A stretch of 64,000 nucleotides of DNA from Rhodospirillaceae bacterium (GTDB lineage Bacteria > Pseudomonadota > Alphaproteobacteria > Rhodospirillales > UBA2165), in the NCBI GenBank assembly GCA_018649725.1, contig JABIHH010000016.1:35415-99414 (forward strand), read 5' to 3'. The stretch's first letter is position 1, and each line of letters starts with the position of its first letter. A program made the translations under genes and the position numbers. The notes under the pieces are model-generated. The model had not been told where the DNA came from. It searched no databases and worked only from the letters and a program-made list of their open reading frames with translations. Below, one piece after another: positions 53,673-62,197 of this stretch.

Positions 53673-54647
53673 ATGAAAATAATCTCTAAATTAGCTGGTT
53701 GCGGCTCTTACCTTCCGCAGAATACGGTTACCAATGACGAACTGGCCAAAAAAGTGGATACCACGGACGAATGGATCGTCGCGCGTACCGGTATCTCCCA
53801 GCGCCATTTTGCCGCAGATGATGAATATACCTCCGACCTTGCGTTAAAAGCAGCTGAGCGCGCGCTAGAGCATGCCGGTATCGACGGCGCTGATATTGAT
53901 CTTATTGTCGTTGGCACAACCACGCCCGACCGGACTTTTCCAGCAGTTGCTGTGCGTATTCAAAAAGAAATTGGCTGCCGCACCGGTGCCGCATTTGATG
54001 TTCAAGCGGTATGTTCCGGCTTCATTTTTGCGATGTCAGTCGTTGATAGCATGATCAAAACCGGCCAGGCTAAAAATGCTTTGGTGATCGGTGCTGAGAC
54101 GATTTCACGTATCATAGATTGGGAAGACCGCACGACCTGCGTGTTATTTGGCGATGGAGCGGGCGCAATTGTCATTCAAGCGGAAGAAGTTGATGACCAG
54201 ATGGAGGGCGAGGGTGTTCTCTCCACTCACATTCATTCCGACGGCAAGCTTGAAGAATTGCTTTATTGCTCAGGCGGCGTATCGACGACACAAACATCTG
54301 GCTACCTGACGATGGCTGGCAAAGAAGTATTTAAACATGCCGTAACCAATTTAGCTGCTGTTGTGGGTGAAGCTCTGGAAGCGAATAACCTGCAAGACAG
54401 TGACCTCGATTGGCTGGTGCCGCATCAGGCCAACATGCGCATCATCACCAGCACTGCGAAGAAGCTTAAGATGCCGATGGACAAAGTTATCCTAACCGTT
54501 CAACAGCATGCTAATACATCTGCGGCCTCAATTCCTCTGGCACTTGATCACGGTGTCAAAACGGGTCTTATCAAACGCGGTGATTTGATACTCATGGAAG
54601 CCATGGGCGGCGGTTTGACCTGGGGCGCGGCTCTCGCACGCTGGTAA
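53673..54647 (+). CDS. fabH: 3-oxoacyl-[acyl-carrier-protein] synthase III
   Basis: 324 residues, thiolase fold. Catalytic triad: Cys in VQAVCSGFIFAMS (about 112), His in LVPHQANMRI (about 250) and Asn in QHANTSAASIPLAL (about 280). Starts fatty-acid elongation by condensing acetyl-CoA with malonyl-ACP. The preceding plsX ends at the base before the ATG. Confidence 0.96.
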   Translation: MKIISKLAGCGSYLPQNTVTNDELAKKVDTTDEWIVARTGISQRHFAADDEYTSDLALKAAERALEHAGIDGADIDLIVVGTTTPDRTFPAVAVRIQKEIGCRTGAAFDVQAVCSGFIFAMSVVDSMIKTGQAKNALVIGAETISRIIDWEDRTTCVLFGDGAGAIVIQAEEVDDQMEGEGVLSTHIHSDGKLEELLYCSGGVSTTQTSGYLTMAGKEVFKHAVTNLAAVVGEALEANNLQDSDLDWLVPHQANMRIITSTAKKLKMPMDKVILTVQQHANTSAASIPLALDHGVKTGLIKRGDLILMEAMGGGLTWGAALARW

Positions 54648-54773
54648 ATTTTCAATTTAATTACAAAAATCAACAATTTAGGTGTTAAAAACGCCTCCCA
54701 TCCCATTGATTTAGAAAACTTTCTGACGTAAGCTTAGCTTCAAAATTAAAAACATATATAGGGATGGAAGCCA

Positions 54774-55100
54774 ATGTCCGGAGAGACAATTACCCGATCT
54801 CAATTAAGCGAAGCGGTATACCAGGAAGTTGGTTTATCACGAAATGAATCCGCAGATCTTTTGGAATCTGTTCTCAATAAAATCTCAAATACCTTGGCCA
54901 GCGGTGAATCCGTAAAGATTTCTTCTTTCGGCAGTTTCTCTGTTCGGGCAAAAGGACAGCGCATTGGCCGCAATCCTAAGACCGGCGAAGAGGTGCCAAT
55001 TTTGCCCCGCAAAGTTTTGGTCTTCCGCCCTTCGCAAGTCCTCAAGAGTCGGATCAGCGGCTTGCCGATAGAAAACACCTCATCAGACGAATTTGAATAA
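54774..55100 (+). CDS. ihfA: Integration host factor subunit alpha
   Basis: 108 residues. [20 protein letters not shown] and the DNA-bending arm [20 protein letters not shown] are IHF/HU signatures, with the IHF-alpha Pro at the tip. Folds and bends DNA. The 126-base upstream gap has AGGTGTT-AAA-AACGCCT, a short hairpin, and a CATATATA near -10 position. The MerR-type gene follows after 2 bases. Confidence 0.95.
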   Translation: MSGETITRSQLSEAVYQEVGLSRNESADLLESVLNKISNTLASGESVKISSFGSFSVRAKGQRIGRNPKTGEEVPILPRKVLVFRPSQVLKSRISGLPIENTSSDEFE

Positions 55101-55102
55101 TC

Positions 55103-55507
55103 ATGGCTCTGGCTTCAGAGCAAACAGCTTCTAATCAGAAGCGCAGCGGTAAATCCGCGTCGGCTTTTCGTACCATTAGTGAAGTCGCGAAAGAGCTCGA
55201 CCTGCCACAGCATGTCCTGCGTTTTTGGGAAAGCAAATTTCCTCAAATAAAACCAATGAAGCGTGGCGGAGGGCGGCGTTATTATCGCCCCGAAGATCTC
55301 GTCATGCTGCGCCGCATCCGCGATTTGCTGTATGATGACGGCTATACAATTAAGGGCGTCCAGAAGCTTTTAAAAGAAAATGGTGGCAAAATTGAGAAGG
55401 GGACTTCAGTGCCTCAAGATCAGGCCTCGGCCTTAACACCAGAGAAATCTGCTGAATTAAAATCAGTACTTACGGAATTAGAAGATATTCAAAAATTACT
55501 TTCCTAA
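55103..55507 (+). CDS. MerR family transcriptional regulator
   Basis: 134 residues. Winged helix with [20 protein letters not shown] and the basic wing [19 protein letters not shown], then a helical part with [15 protein letters not shown] and a short C-terminus without metal-binding cysteines. The ihfA-merR pair is conserved in alphaproteobacteria; the effector and targets are not known. The CDS ends 125 bases before the tRNA. Confidence 0.9.
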   Translation: MALASEQTASNQKRSGKSASAFRTISEVAKELDLPQHVLRFWESKFPQIKPMKRGGGRRYYRPEDLVMLRRIRDLLYDDGYTIKGVQKLLKENGGKIEKGTSVPQDQASALTPEKSAELKSVLTELEDIQKLLS

Positions 55508-55631
55508 AATTTTGAAACAAAATAATTTCTTCAGCATAGACCACACGTATCAAATCGAGAAATAAAGCCGCTTTCGCTTTATCTGTGATTGCTGATATGG
55601 CCCGAGAGACGTATATTATCAAAATAAATGT

Positions 55632-55708
<77 letters not shown>

Positions 55709-55830
55709 TTTATTTCAAAAATAATAACCTAAAGAAAAATATCAATTATGCCACCAAATAGAGCGCTTTACCTTTCCGCTATCCCCTGGAATATTGTTCC
55801 AAAATTAACCCAGTAAAATTTGGAACATAA

Positions 55831-56166
55831 ATGAGCAATACCGAAATTTGTAAAATTGAAGACGTGCCGGACAATGATGCCAAGGGCATGGTTGCGGTTG
55901 TCGAGGGTAAACAACGCAATATCTTTGTCGCCCGAAAAGGTGAGGAGGCCTTTGCCTATCTGAATTGGTGTCCACACAATCAGGTTCTAATCGATCAAAT
56001 CCCGAATAAGTTCTTCAATGCTGATAAAAGCCATATTCAGTGTTCCAAACATGGCGCGTTGTTTAACGTCGAGGACGGGCTTTGCATTGAGGGACCTTGC
56101 GAAGGTGAAAGCCTAAAACCTCTGACCACCATCGTCGAAGATGGTGTTGTCTATCTCCAGGAATAA
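55831..56166 (+). CDS. Rieske [2Fe-2S] ferredoxin
   Basis: 111 residues. The Rieske cluster ligands are in WCPHN (Cys-X-His) and QCSKHGALF (Cys-X2-His), spaced as in soluble Rieske ferredoxins of oxygenase systems; no signal peptide or membrane anchor. It probably carries electrons to an oxygenase or reductase. It is the first of three closely spaced genes (gaps of 3 and -4 bases) with two VOC-fold proteins, so the partners are likely a small oxidative enzyme set. Confidence 0.9.
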   Translation: MSNTEICKIEDVPDNDAKGMVAVVEGKQRNIFVARKGEEAFAYLNWCPHNQVLIDQIPNKFFNADKSHIQCSKHGALFNVEDGLCIEGPCEGESLKPLTTIVEDGVVYLQE

Positions 56167-56169
56167 GGC

Positions 56170-56652
56170 ATGGGTAAAGCACCTTCTCAGGTTCAATATT
56201 TAAAGGCGGAGCAGCCGCTCAATCGCCCGCAAGCGATTGCCGGAGGCACTTTTGTCTCGACGGACCTCACGCGCACGCAAAAACTGCTTGAGGACTTTGC
56301 CGGCCTCGAATGTGTGAAGATGGCAAATGGAAAGCTTGCTGTGCGTGACGGAGGACCGAACGGAAAGGGGCATCCGGTGGGAGGTAACTATTGGGCCTTT
56401 GAAGTCTCTGAAGTCGCTGAGATTGAACATCCACAGCATGTGCTGAACCACTGGGGTTTTGATCTCGCAACACCAGAAGAAGTCGACGCAGCCAATAAAG
56501 CGGCCCTTGAGATGGCGCCAGACTATGGCATCGATAAAGTTCAACAACCACGCGACATTCACGGTGTTTACGCCTTTTACTTTAAAGATTTCGACGAGAA
56601 TTGGTGGGAATTTCAATACCGCAAACCAAACCCTGGCGAGTCGGCCAAATGA
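56170..56652 (+). CDS. VOC family protein 1
   Basis: 160 residues. C-terminal half has the VOC ending FKDFDENWWEFQYR with the metal Glu, and QPRDIHGVYAFYF offers a histidine, but the N-terminal strand (AIAGGTFVSTDLTRTQ) lacks the usual first His. So it may be non-catalytic or use another ligand set. It shares WWE ending with the next gene, suggesting an ancient duplication. The reaction is unknown. Confidence 0.8.
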   Translation: MGKAPSQVQYLKAEQPLNRPQAIAGGTFVSTDLTRTQKLLEDFAGLECVKMANGKLAVRDGGPNGKGHPVGGNYWAFEVSEVAEIEHPQHVLNHWGFDLATPEEVDAANKAALEMAPDYGIDKVQQPRDIHGVYAFYFKDFDENWWEFQYRKPNPGESAK

Positions 56653-57074
56653 GTATCGTCAGAACAGATATTTTGTCGCATGGCACGTTGGATGTGCGCG
56701 ATGCTGACGTTTCAGCAAAATTCTATACCGAATTTTTAGGATTGGAAGTGCGCCGAAACTCATCGCGCTCCATGTGGATTCTCAAAAAAAGCGAACAGCG
56801 AAGAGATTTATTCCTGGTCTGCGTTGGAGTGGGGGAGAAGCTTAAGCCGCAATCGCGTGTAAACCGTTATATCCTGGATTTTGCCAGCAAAGAAGAAATT
56901 ATCCGCGCCTATGAGCTTGCCCACGAATACCAAGACACGTATCAAATATCGGCCATTGAGCCCGTCGCCGAAGAGGGCGATGGCTGCTCGCTGATCCTTC
57001 AAGATTTAGATCAAAACTGGTGGGAGCTTAAATTTCAAGCCTGCGCTACTTTTGAGAGCGCCTTTAATCCTTAA
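56649..57074 (+). CDS. VOC family protein 2
   Basis: 141 residues. [19 protein letters not shown] provides the N-terminal His, and [14 protein letters not shown] the C-terminal Glu, so this member keeps the metal-site pattern. ATG 56649 overlaps the previous stop (ATGA), giving coupled translation. Frame is open to 56601. The 3' end overlaps the convergent queF by 4 bases. Possibly forms a heterodimer with the preceding VOC protein. Confidence 0.82.
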   Translation: MSIVRTDILSHGTLDVRDADVSAKFYTEFLGLEVRRNSSRSMWILKKSEQRRDLFLVCVGVGEKLKPQSRVNRYILDFASKEEIIRAYELAHEYQDTYQISAIEPVAEEGDGCSLILQDLDQNWWELKFQACATFESAFNP

Positions 57075-57535
57075 CCTCTGCCCCGATATCCTGGGACATC
57101 CTGATCCGGGATCCAGAGCTCTTTTGGCGGCTCTCCCGTTTGATAGAACACATCTATCGGAATCCCGCCCCGCGGATACCAATAGCCACCAATCCTAAGC
57201 CAGACCGGTTTGATCTCTTCAACAATGCGATTAGCGATCGAAACCGTGCAGTCTTCATGAAAAGCGCCGTGATTGCGAAAAGAACCCAAATACAGTTTCA
57301 GAGATTTGCTCTCCACGATCTCGGCACTGGGTACATAATCAATCACAATATGCGCAAAATCCGGCTGGCCTGTCACCGGGCAAAGCGAGGTAAACTCAGG
57401 ACAAGTGAAACGAATGAGATAAGGTGTCTCGGCTTGGGGATTAGCAACTTTCTCTAATTTTGCTTCTTCAGGGCTGGCTGGCAAATTAGTCGCGCTACCC
57501 AGTTGACCAAGGTCATTGTAATCAGTCGGCGACAT
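57071..57535 (-). CDS. queF: NADPH-dependent 7-cyano-7-deazaguanine reductase QueF
   Basis: 154 residues, the single-domain (T-fold) form. [19 protein letters not shown] holds the nucleophile Cys and proton-donor Asp, and [15 protein letters not shown] the substrate Glu/His. Makes preQ1 for queuosine in tRNA. No preQ1 riboswitch consensus was found in the leader, but a terminator lies 97 bases upstream on this strand. Confidence 0.95.
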   Translation of the reverse strand: MSPTDYNDLGQLGSATNLPASPEEAKLEKVANPQAETPYLIRFTCPEFTSLCPVTGQPDFAHIVIDYVPSAEIVESKSLKLYLGSFRNHGAFHEDCTVSIANRIVEEIKPVWLRIGGYWYPRGGIPIDVFYQTGEPPKELWIPDQDVPGYRGRG

Positions 57536-57631
57536 GGGCTTATATATCCTCAGGTAAAGTGAAAACTGAAAGGTCAGTACCCCGTTATACCCAGTGGATC
57601 AGAGAAAAAGCCATACAATTCTCGGCGAGAC

Positions 57632-57658
57632 AAAAAAAAGCCGGCGCGAGGCCGGCTT
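57632..57658 (-). terminator. Intrinsic terminator on the minus strand upstream of queF
   Basis: AAGCCGGC (57638-57645) and GCCGGCTT (57651-57658) form an 8-bp GC-rich stem with a 5-base loop, followed on the minus strand by U8 (57632-57639). No annotated minus-strand gene precedes it: the next gene to the right is on the plus strand. So it ends either a small RNA or a short leader transcript in front of queF. A 17-codon frame (57657-57710, minus) stops right at the hairpin. Confidence 0.8.
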
Positions 57659-57750
57659 AAGTTGTGCTCTTGAGGGAACTTGAGATAAATTCATTTTTCA
57701 ATGTTTTCATCTTAAGTTTGTGTATGATGACACAGATAAATAATTTGGTC

Positions 57751-57766
57751 TGTGATCCACATCACT
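57751..57766 (+). promoter_or_regulatory. CRP/FNR-like binding site
   Basis: TGTGATCCACATCACT matches the CRP consensus TGTGA-N6-TCACA at 9 of 10 key positions. It lies 45 bases before the GTG of the hypothetical gene at 57812 and 40 bases before the tiny minus-strand frame. A CACAGA...TCTGTG dyad (57731-57754) overlaps it. An adenylate cyclase is encoded elsewhere in this window; which regulator binds is not known. Confidence 0.45.
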
Positions 57767-57811
57767 TAGGTATATTTATTTTGGGACTATTGTTTTTGTA
57801 AAGGATCGAAC

Positions 57812-58162
57812 GTGAGTGAAAATGATTTAGACGATTATAAGTTACTGCAAGCCCAGAAACGGTTTCTGGGTGAGATCGAACAAGGCATTCGGCTCGCCAA
57901 CCGTGAGTTGATCCACAAGAAAATCCCAGAATTGAATAAGGATTCGATCCTCTCATTTGCTGTGGCGGTTGGACGCTTACGCGCAACCTATTTGGAGATG
58001 GCCGTCAACATGTCAGTCGGCGAGCACGGTGATCCGCCGGACCAGTCATATATCGATGAATTACACCGCAAACGGCAGATGTTTGAAGAGGCCAGGATTG
58101 CCTTTGAAGCCCTGCGCGATGCCATCGAAAAAGGTTATATCGACGTCGAAGATCTGCAATAA
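57812..58162 (+). CDS. Conserved helical hypothetical protein
   Basis: 116 residues from a GTG start; no recognised family. Mostly alpha-helical and charged, with a conserved-looking central segment DSILSFAVAVGRLRATYLEMA and a C-terminal EARIAFEALRDAIEKGYIDVEDL. No signal peptide or membrane segment, so cytoplasmic. It lies behind a CRP-like site. The frame quality and length suggest a real gene; function unknown. Confidence 0.7.
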   Translation: MSENDLDDYKLLQAQKRFLGEIEQGIRLANRELIHKKIPELNKDSILSFAVAVGRLRATYLEMAVNMSVGEHGDPPDQSYIDELHRKRQMFEEARIAFEALRDAIEKGYIDVEDLQ

Positions 58163-58232
58163 TACTTGGAAATCCTGGAAAATCTGTAAATGTAGTTATA
58201 TAACCCAGGGTTCATCACACTTGTGCAATGAC

Positions 58233-58538
58233 TTATTTATGCTCGAGTGCCTTACGCCCCGACTCAGTTAATTTGCAGACCAGCCAATCAGGCTTGATCG
58301 GATTATTGAACCACGGCTCGACCCAACCTTGCTTCAGGCAGGAATTTACCGTGCGTGAACTTATTTTTTGCCCCTCGTGGTCAAATAACGGGAGTTTTCC
58401 ACCCGCTTGCTCTAAACCGCGTTCCAGCCATCTAAACTGCACACCGCTCGGTTTACCGCCAATCGCATCGTCTTCATTGTCTTTAGTCTGTACGTCCACA
58501 GCCTGCCCTCCGTTGAACGTTAGCGAAATTTTGCGCAT
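58233..58538 (-). CDS. Hypothetical protein with winged-helix-like C-terminus
   Basis: 101 residues. The first 30 residues form beta-like hydrophilic strands, and the C-terminal half resembles a winged helix of the kind that reads ISSRTVNSCLKQGWVEPW ... KLTESGRKALE (recognition helix, wing and final LTxxGRxAL turn). No metal or catalytic motif. It could be a small DNA-binding protein. It is divergent from cutA and convergent with the hypothetical gene at 57812-58162. Confidence 0.65.
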   Translation of the reverse strand: MRKISLTFNGGQAVDVQTKDNEDDAIGGKPSGVQFRWLERGLEQAGGKLPLFDHEGQKISSRTVNSCLKQGWVEPWFNNPIKPDWLVCKLTESGRKALEHK

Positions 58539-58588
58539 ATTAAATTAAAATGACGAAAAGTCCAAATCTTGGTGATAAGGAGATCAGT

Positions 58589-58915
58589 ATGGCGGATCCA
58601 ATTGCGACAAAATTACTCTACGTGACAGCGGGCTCACCGGAGGAAGCGACTAAAATTGCGACCACCTTGGTTGAGCAAAAGCTTGTTGCCTGTGCCAATA
58701 TTCTTGCGCCGGCGACGTCAATTTATTGTTGGGAAGGCAGCATTGAAACAGCAACCGAAACCGTCTTTGTATTAAAAACCAAAGCCGGTTTAGTCGATCA
58801 GACGATCGCCAAAATCACCGACCTTCACAGTTATGATTGCCCCGCAGTGGTTGCTTTAGACATTCAGACTGGCAACCAGGAGTTTTTAAACTGGATTAAC
58901 AGCAATACAAAATAA
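58589..58915 (+). CDS. cutA: Divalent-cation tolerance protein CutA
   Basis: 108 residues. VTAGSPEEATKIATTLVEQKLVACANI-type N-terminus (shown: TKIATTLVEQKLVACANI), the CWEGSIETATE loop and DLHSYDCPAVVALDI are the CutA1 signature. A trimeric PII-like fold; the molecular role is still unclear. ATG 58589 has AAGGAG upstream; the frame is open from 58550. 58916-58960 is AT-rich, no gene. Confidence 0.93.
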   Translation: MADPIATKLLYVTAGSPEEATKIATTLVEQKLVACANILAPATSIYCWEGSIETATETVFVLKTKAGLVDQTIAKITDLHSYDCPAVVALDIQTGNQEFLNWINSNTK

Positions 58916-58960
58916 CCTATTGTTATAATTATATTTTATTTTATTTATATAGAAATAACA

Positions 58961-60178
58961 TTAAGTATTTAAAACTTTCATTGAAATAGATGCTGCAGCC
59001 TGAGCAGCTATACCTTCGCCTCTTCCTGTGAAGCCTAATTGTTCTGTTGTCGTGCCTTTGACGTTTACCTGCTCAAGATCGATATTGAGGACCGTTGCGA
59101 TGTTTTTTCGCATCTGCTCACGATGCGGTCCAATCTTCGGTGCCTCACAAATTATCGTCAGATCAACATTGGCAATGTGCCCGCCTCGATCAGAGACTTC
59201 TTTTCCGGCGCGGGCCAAAAATATATCGGAGGACACATCTTTCCACTCAGGTTCACTCGGCGGGAAAAACACCCCAATGTCCCCGGCACCAACGGCACCC
59301 AACAATGCATCGGTCAGCGCATGAAAGGCGACATCCGCATCAGAATGTCCTTCAAGAGCTTTCTCAAACGGAATTTCAACGCCACATAGTATGACCGATG
59401 CGCCATCTGTAAACCGATGGACATCAAACCCGGTTCCAACACGCGTCATTAATCGATCTCCCTGTAGCGCTAAATAGTGCTCACCGCGTTCAAAATCAGC
59501 GGCGGTGGTAATTTTAAAATTACTTTCACTGCCCTCTAGGATTGCCACCTCAATGCCGTTGGCTTCTGCAATAGCCGCATCATCGGTTAAAGCCTGCCCA
59601 GCAACAGCTTGGTGAGCCGCTAATATCTTATTGTAATCAAAGGCCTGGGGGGTTTGAGCCCGCCATAAATTGGTCCGGTCAACGGTATCTGTAATAACAT
59701 TATCTGTGCTGCGTTTCAGCGTATCAGCCACCGAAACACCTGGAATGACGCCCATTTCCCCGCTATCGAGTGCGGCTAACAACCGGTCGATCGTTGCATG
59801 ATCAATAAAGGGGCGTACCGCATCATGGATCAGGACATATTTTGGCGGGGCGTCAGCAAAGCTTTCGAGGCCAAAACGCACCGAATCTTGTCGTTCAGCA
59901 CCGCCAAATACGGGTGGCAACAAATTTAATCCTGCTATGGCAGCAGCGTAGAGATCTTGGTCATCCGGATGGATAACCGCCCGTATCTCGGATATGCGAG
60001 GGTGAGATTGCAAAGTCTCAACAGAACGGGCGAGGAGGGAGCTGCCCGCTAAATCCAAGTATTGCTTTGGAGTTTCGCCGCCGAATCTATGGCCTCGTCC
60101 TGCCGACACAATTAAAACAACACATTGCGATGCCGTATTAGATTGGCTGTGACCTTCCGTTTTGATCCCTGAATTCAT
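58961..60178 (-). CDS. ispDF: Bifunctional IspD/IspF enzyme of the MEP pathway
   Basis: 405 residues. Residues 15-240 are IspD (2-C-methyl-D-erythritol 4-phosphate cytidylyltransferase) with SAGRGHRFGGETPKQYL; residues 245-405 are IspF (MECDP synthase) with GTGFDVHRF metal ligands and GHSDADVAFHALTDALLG. The fusion is typical of alphaproteobacteria and some epsilonproteobacteria. Divergent from a CcsA-like gene; the 115-base gap has no obvious element. Confidence 0.96.
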   Translation of the reverse strand: MNSGIKTEGHSQSNTASQCVVLIVSAGRGHRFGGETPKQYLDLAGSSLLARSVETLQSHPRISEIRAVIHPDDQDLYAAAIAGLNLLPPVFGGAERQDSVRFGLESFADAPPKYVLIHDAVRPFIDHATIDRLLAALDSGEMGVIPGVSVADTLKRSTDNVITDTVDRTNLWRAQTPQAFDYNKILAAHQAVAGQALTDDAAIAEANGIEVAILEGSESNFKITTAADFERGEHYLALQGDRLMTRVGTGFDVHRFTDGASVILCGVEIPFEKALEGHSDADVAFHALTDALLGAVGAGDIGVFFPPSEPEWKDVSSDIFLARAGKEVSDRGGHIANVDLTIICEAPKIGPHREQMRKNIATVLNIDLEQVNVKGTTTEQLGFTGRGEGIAAQAAASISMKVLNT

Positions 60179-60293
60179 TGTTTTTGTTTGTCCAAGCTCG
60201 ATTAGGCTAATATCAATAGAGGAACTAAGCTAGAATAGAACCTCAAATTTGCAAGTGTTTTGCCCCAAGTTAAGTCTTCGGCTATAAAGCGAT

Positions 60294-61094
60294 ATGGATT
60301 TTACCTTACTCAAGATAACCGCTCTGCTCTCTTTGATCCCGGCGTCGGTGCTGACCTTTAGGCGCACCCCACAAAAAGACATGGTCTTTTGGTCGGCGGT
60401 CGCGGTAGCGCTTTTTGGCACGATTGTTTGGGTTTATATCCGTCAATCAGCCGGCTGGCATACCGGGCTTTCAACTGCGCTTTGGTTGACGGTCGCGTCG
60501 TGCCTGATTGTTTATGTGGTGATTGCGCTTTTTACCGACGATGGCTGGCGCTTAACCGCCATACTTTTTCCGTATTTATTGATTTTAGGGATTTTAGCTG
60601 TCGTTTGGAGTCAAGTTCCCGAGCAACCCTTCGTCGGCAATGCGCCGCTGGCCTGGATCGGCACTCATATCGCGGTGTCTGTGGCAACCTATGCAATGAT
60701 AACCCTAGCTGCCGTAGCAGCCCTGGCAGCCACATTGCAGGAACGCGCGATTAAATCCAAAAAACGAACACGAGTGTCGCAGCTCTTACCGTCAGTTGCC
60801 GGTAGTGAAGGGCTTTTAGTGCGGCTTTTGATCGCCAGCGAAGTCGTTTTAGCCATCGGCTTGATTACCGGCATGGCGACGCTTTATATGACGACCGGAC
60901 AATTTCTGATATTTGACCACAAAACCACCCTAACCATGCTGGTTTTCGTGATCGTAGGTGTGATCTTGTTTATTCATTTTCGTTCCGGTATTCGGGGGCG
61001 CTTCGCTACCAGGATCGTCCTTCTCGCCTATCTATTGCTGACATTAGGATATCCCGGCGTAAAATTCGTCACCGATATTCTGCTCGCATCCTAA
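60294..61094 (+). CDS. CcsA/YpjD-like inner-membrane cytochrome c assembly protein
   Basis: 266 residues with about eight transmembrane helices. WIGTHIAVSVATYAMITLAA and DHKTTLTMLVF keep the conserved histidines of the CcsA/HemX/YpjD group, and the end GYPGVKFVTDILL is typical of YpjD. It may handle heme or take part in cytochrome c biogenesis; many members are uncharacterised. dusB follows after about 90 bases. Confidence 0.85.
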   Translation: MDFTLLKITALLSLIPASVLTFRRTPQKDMVFWSAVAVALFGTIVWVYIRQSAGWHTGLSTALWLTVASCLIVYVVIALFTDDGWRLTAILFPYLLILGILAVVWSQVPEQPFVGNAPLAWIGTHIAVSVATYAMITLAAVAALAATLQERAIKSKKRTRVSQLLPSVAGSEGLLVRLLIASEVVLAIGLITGMATLYMTTGQFLIFDHKTTLTMLVFVIVGVILFIHFRSGIRGRFATRIVLLAYLLLTLGYPGVKFVTDILLAS

Positions 61095-61187
61095 GCAAAA
61101 GCTTAAATTTCCCCTAAATAACCCACATTTTTGTTGCGTTTTTTGCCTTTTTGCCTAATAAGTATGCAAAATTCAGGAAGAAGTGGC

Positions 61188-62174
61188 ATGACGATTAAAA
61201 TTGGCTCAATTGAGCTAGAAAATAACGTTATTTTAGCCCCGATGTCTGGCGTGTCTGACATGCCGTATCGTAGGCTGGCTAAACGTAACGGAGCAGGTTT
61301 GGTGATCTCAGAAATGATCGCCAGCCAGGCGATGATCTATGCCAACCGAAAAACCATGAAAATGGCCAGCAATTGCGCCGAAGAATTTCCCATGGCCGTG
61401 CAGCTTGCCGGCTGTGATCCTAACCTTATGGCCGAAGCTGCAAAACTCAACGCCGATCGTGGGGCCGCTATTATTGATATCAATATGGGCTGCCCGGTTA
61501 AAAAGGTTACCAAAGGTCATGCGGGCTCCGCTTTGATGAAAGATGAAAAGCTCGCTGGGCAAATAATTGAAGCGGTCGTTAAAGCCGTCGATTTACCCGT
61601 GACGCTCAAAATGCGGACCGGCTGGGATGAGACCAACCGCAATGCGCCGTCTTTGGCGGTAATCGCCGAAAATGCTGGTATTCAAATGCTCACGGTTCAT
61701 GGCCGCACACGCAACCAACTCTATAACGGCAAAGCTGATTGGCGCTTTATCCGCAAAGTCAAAGACGCGGTCTCCATTCCGGTTATTGGCAATGGTGACG
61801 TTAACAAAGTTGAGGATGCGACAGCGCTCTTGGAGCAATCCGGTGCTGACGGCGTGATGATTGGTCGCGGCTCCTATGGCCGACCGTGGTTCATTGGCCA
61901 AGTTGATCATTTTTTGAAAACCGGTGAACGCCTAGCGGATCCGGACATTGCCTTTCAATTTAAAACTGTAACCGCTCATTATGATGAATTGCTTGTCCAT
62001 TACGGCACCGAGCGGGGCTTAAGAACAGCCCGCAAGCATATTGGCTGGTACAGCAAAGGCTTGCCAGGATCGGCAGCTTTCCGTGAAAAATTCAACGGCA
62101 TAAACGAGGTTGCTGAGGCCAAATCAGCCCTTGATGATTTTTATCTAGCCCTACTTGAAAGACAAGCGGCCTAG
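61188..62174 (+). CDS. dusB: tRNA-dihydrouridine synthase B
   Basis: 328 residues. FMN TIM barrel: [17 protein letters not shown], catalytic Cys in [12 protein letters not shown], and [14 protein letters not shown]. Known as nifR3 in alphaproteobacteria, where it leads the ntrBC operon, exactly as here. ATG 61188 is chosen for AGGAAG 8 bases upstream; the frame goes back to 61131. ntrB follows 23 bases later. Confidence 0.95.
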   Translation: MTIKIGSIELENNVILAPMSGVSDMPYRRLAKRNGAGLVISEMIASQAMIYANRKTMKMASNCAEEFPMAVQLAGCDPNLMAEAAKLNADRGAAIIDINMGCPVKKVTKGHAGSALMKDEKLAGQIIEAVVKAVDLPVTLKMRTGWDETNRNAPSLAVIAENAGIQMLTVHGRTRNQLYNGKADWRFIRKVKDAVSIPVIGNGDVNKVEDATALLEQSGADGVMIGRGSYGRPWFIGQVDHFLKTGERLADPDIAFQFKTVTAHYDELLVHYGTERGLRTARKHIGWYSKGLPGSAAFREKFNGINEVAEAKSALDDFYLALLERQAA

Positions 62175-62197
62175 AAAACCCAAAGCGAGAAACCAGG

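Noticed and set aside
57536..57631. preQ1 riboswitch in the queF leader
   Set aside because: The stretch next to the queF start has no class I pseudoknot consensus (paired C-rich/A-rich tail) that I could find.
58961..60178. ispD and ispF as an accidental frame fusion
   Set aside because: The bifunctional IspDF is a normal enzyme of alphaproteobacteria and the linker is short and clean.
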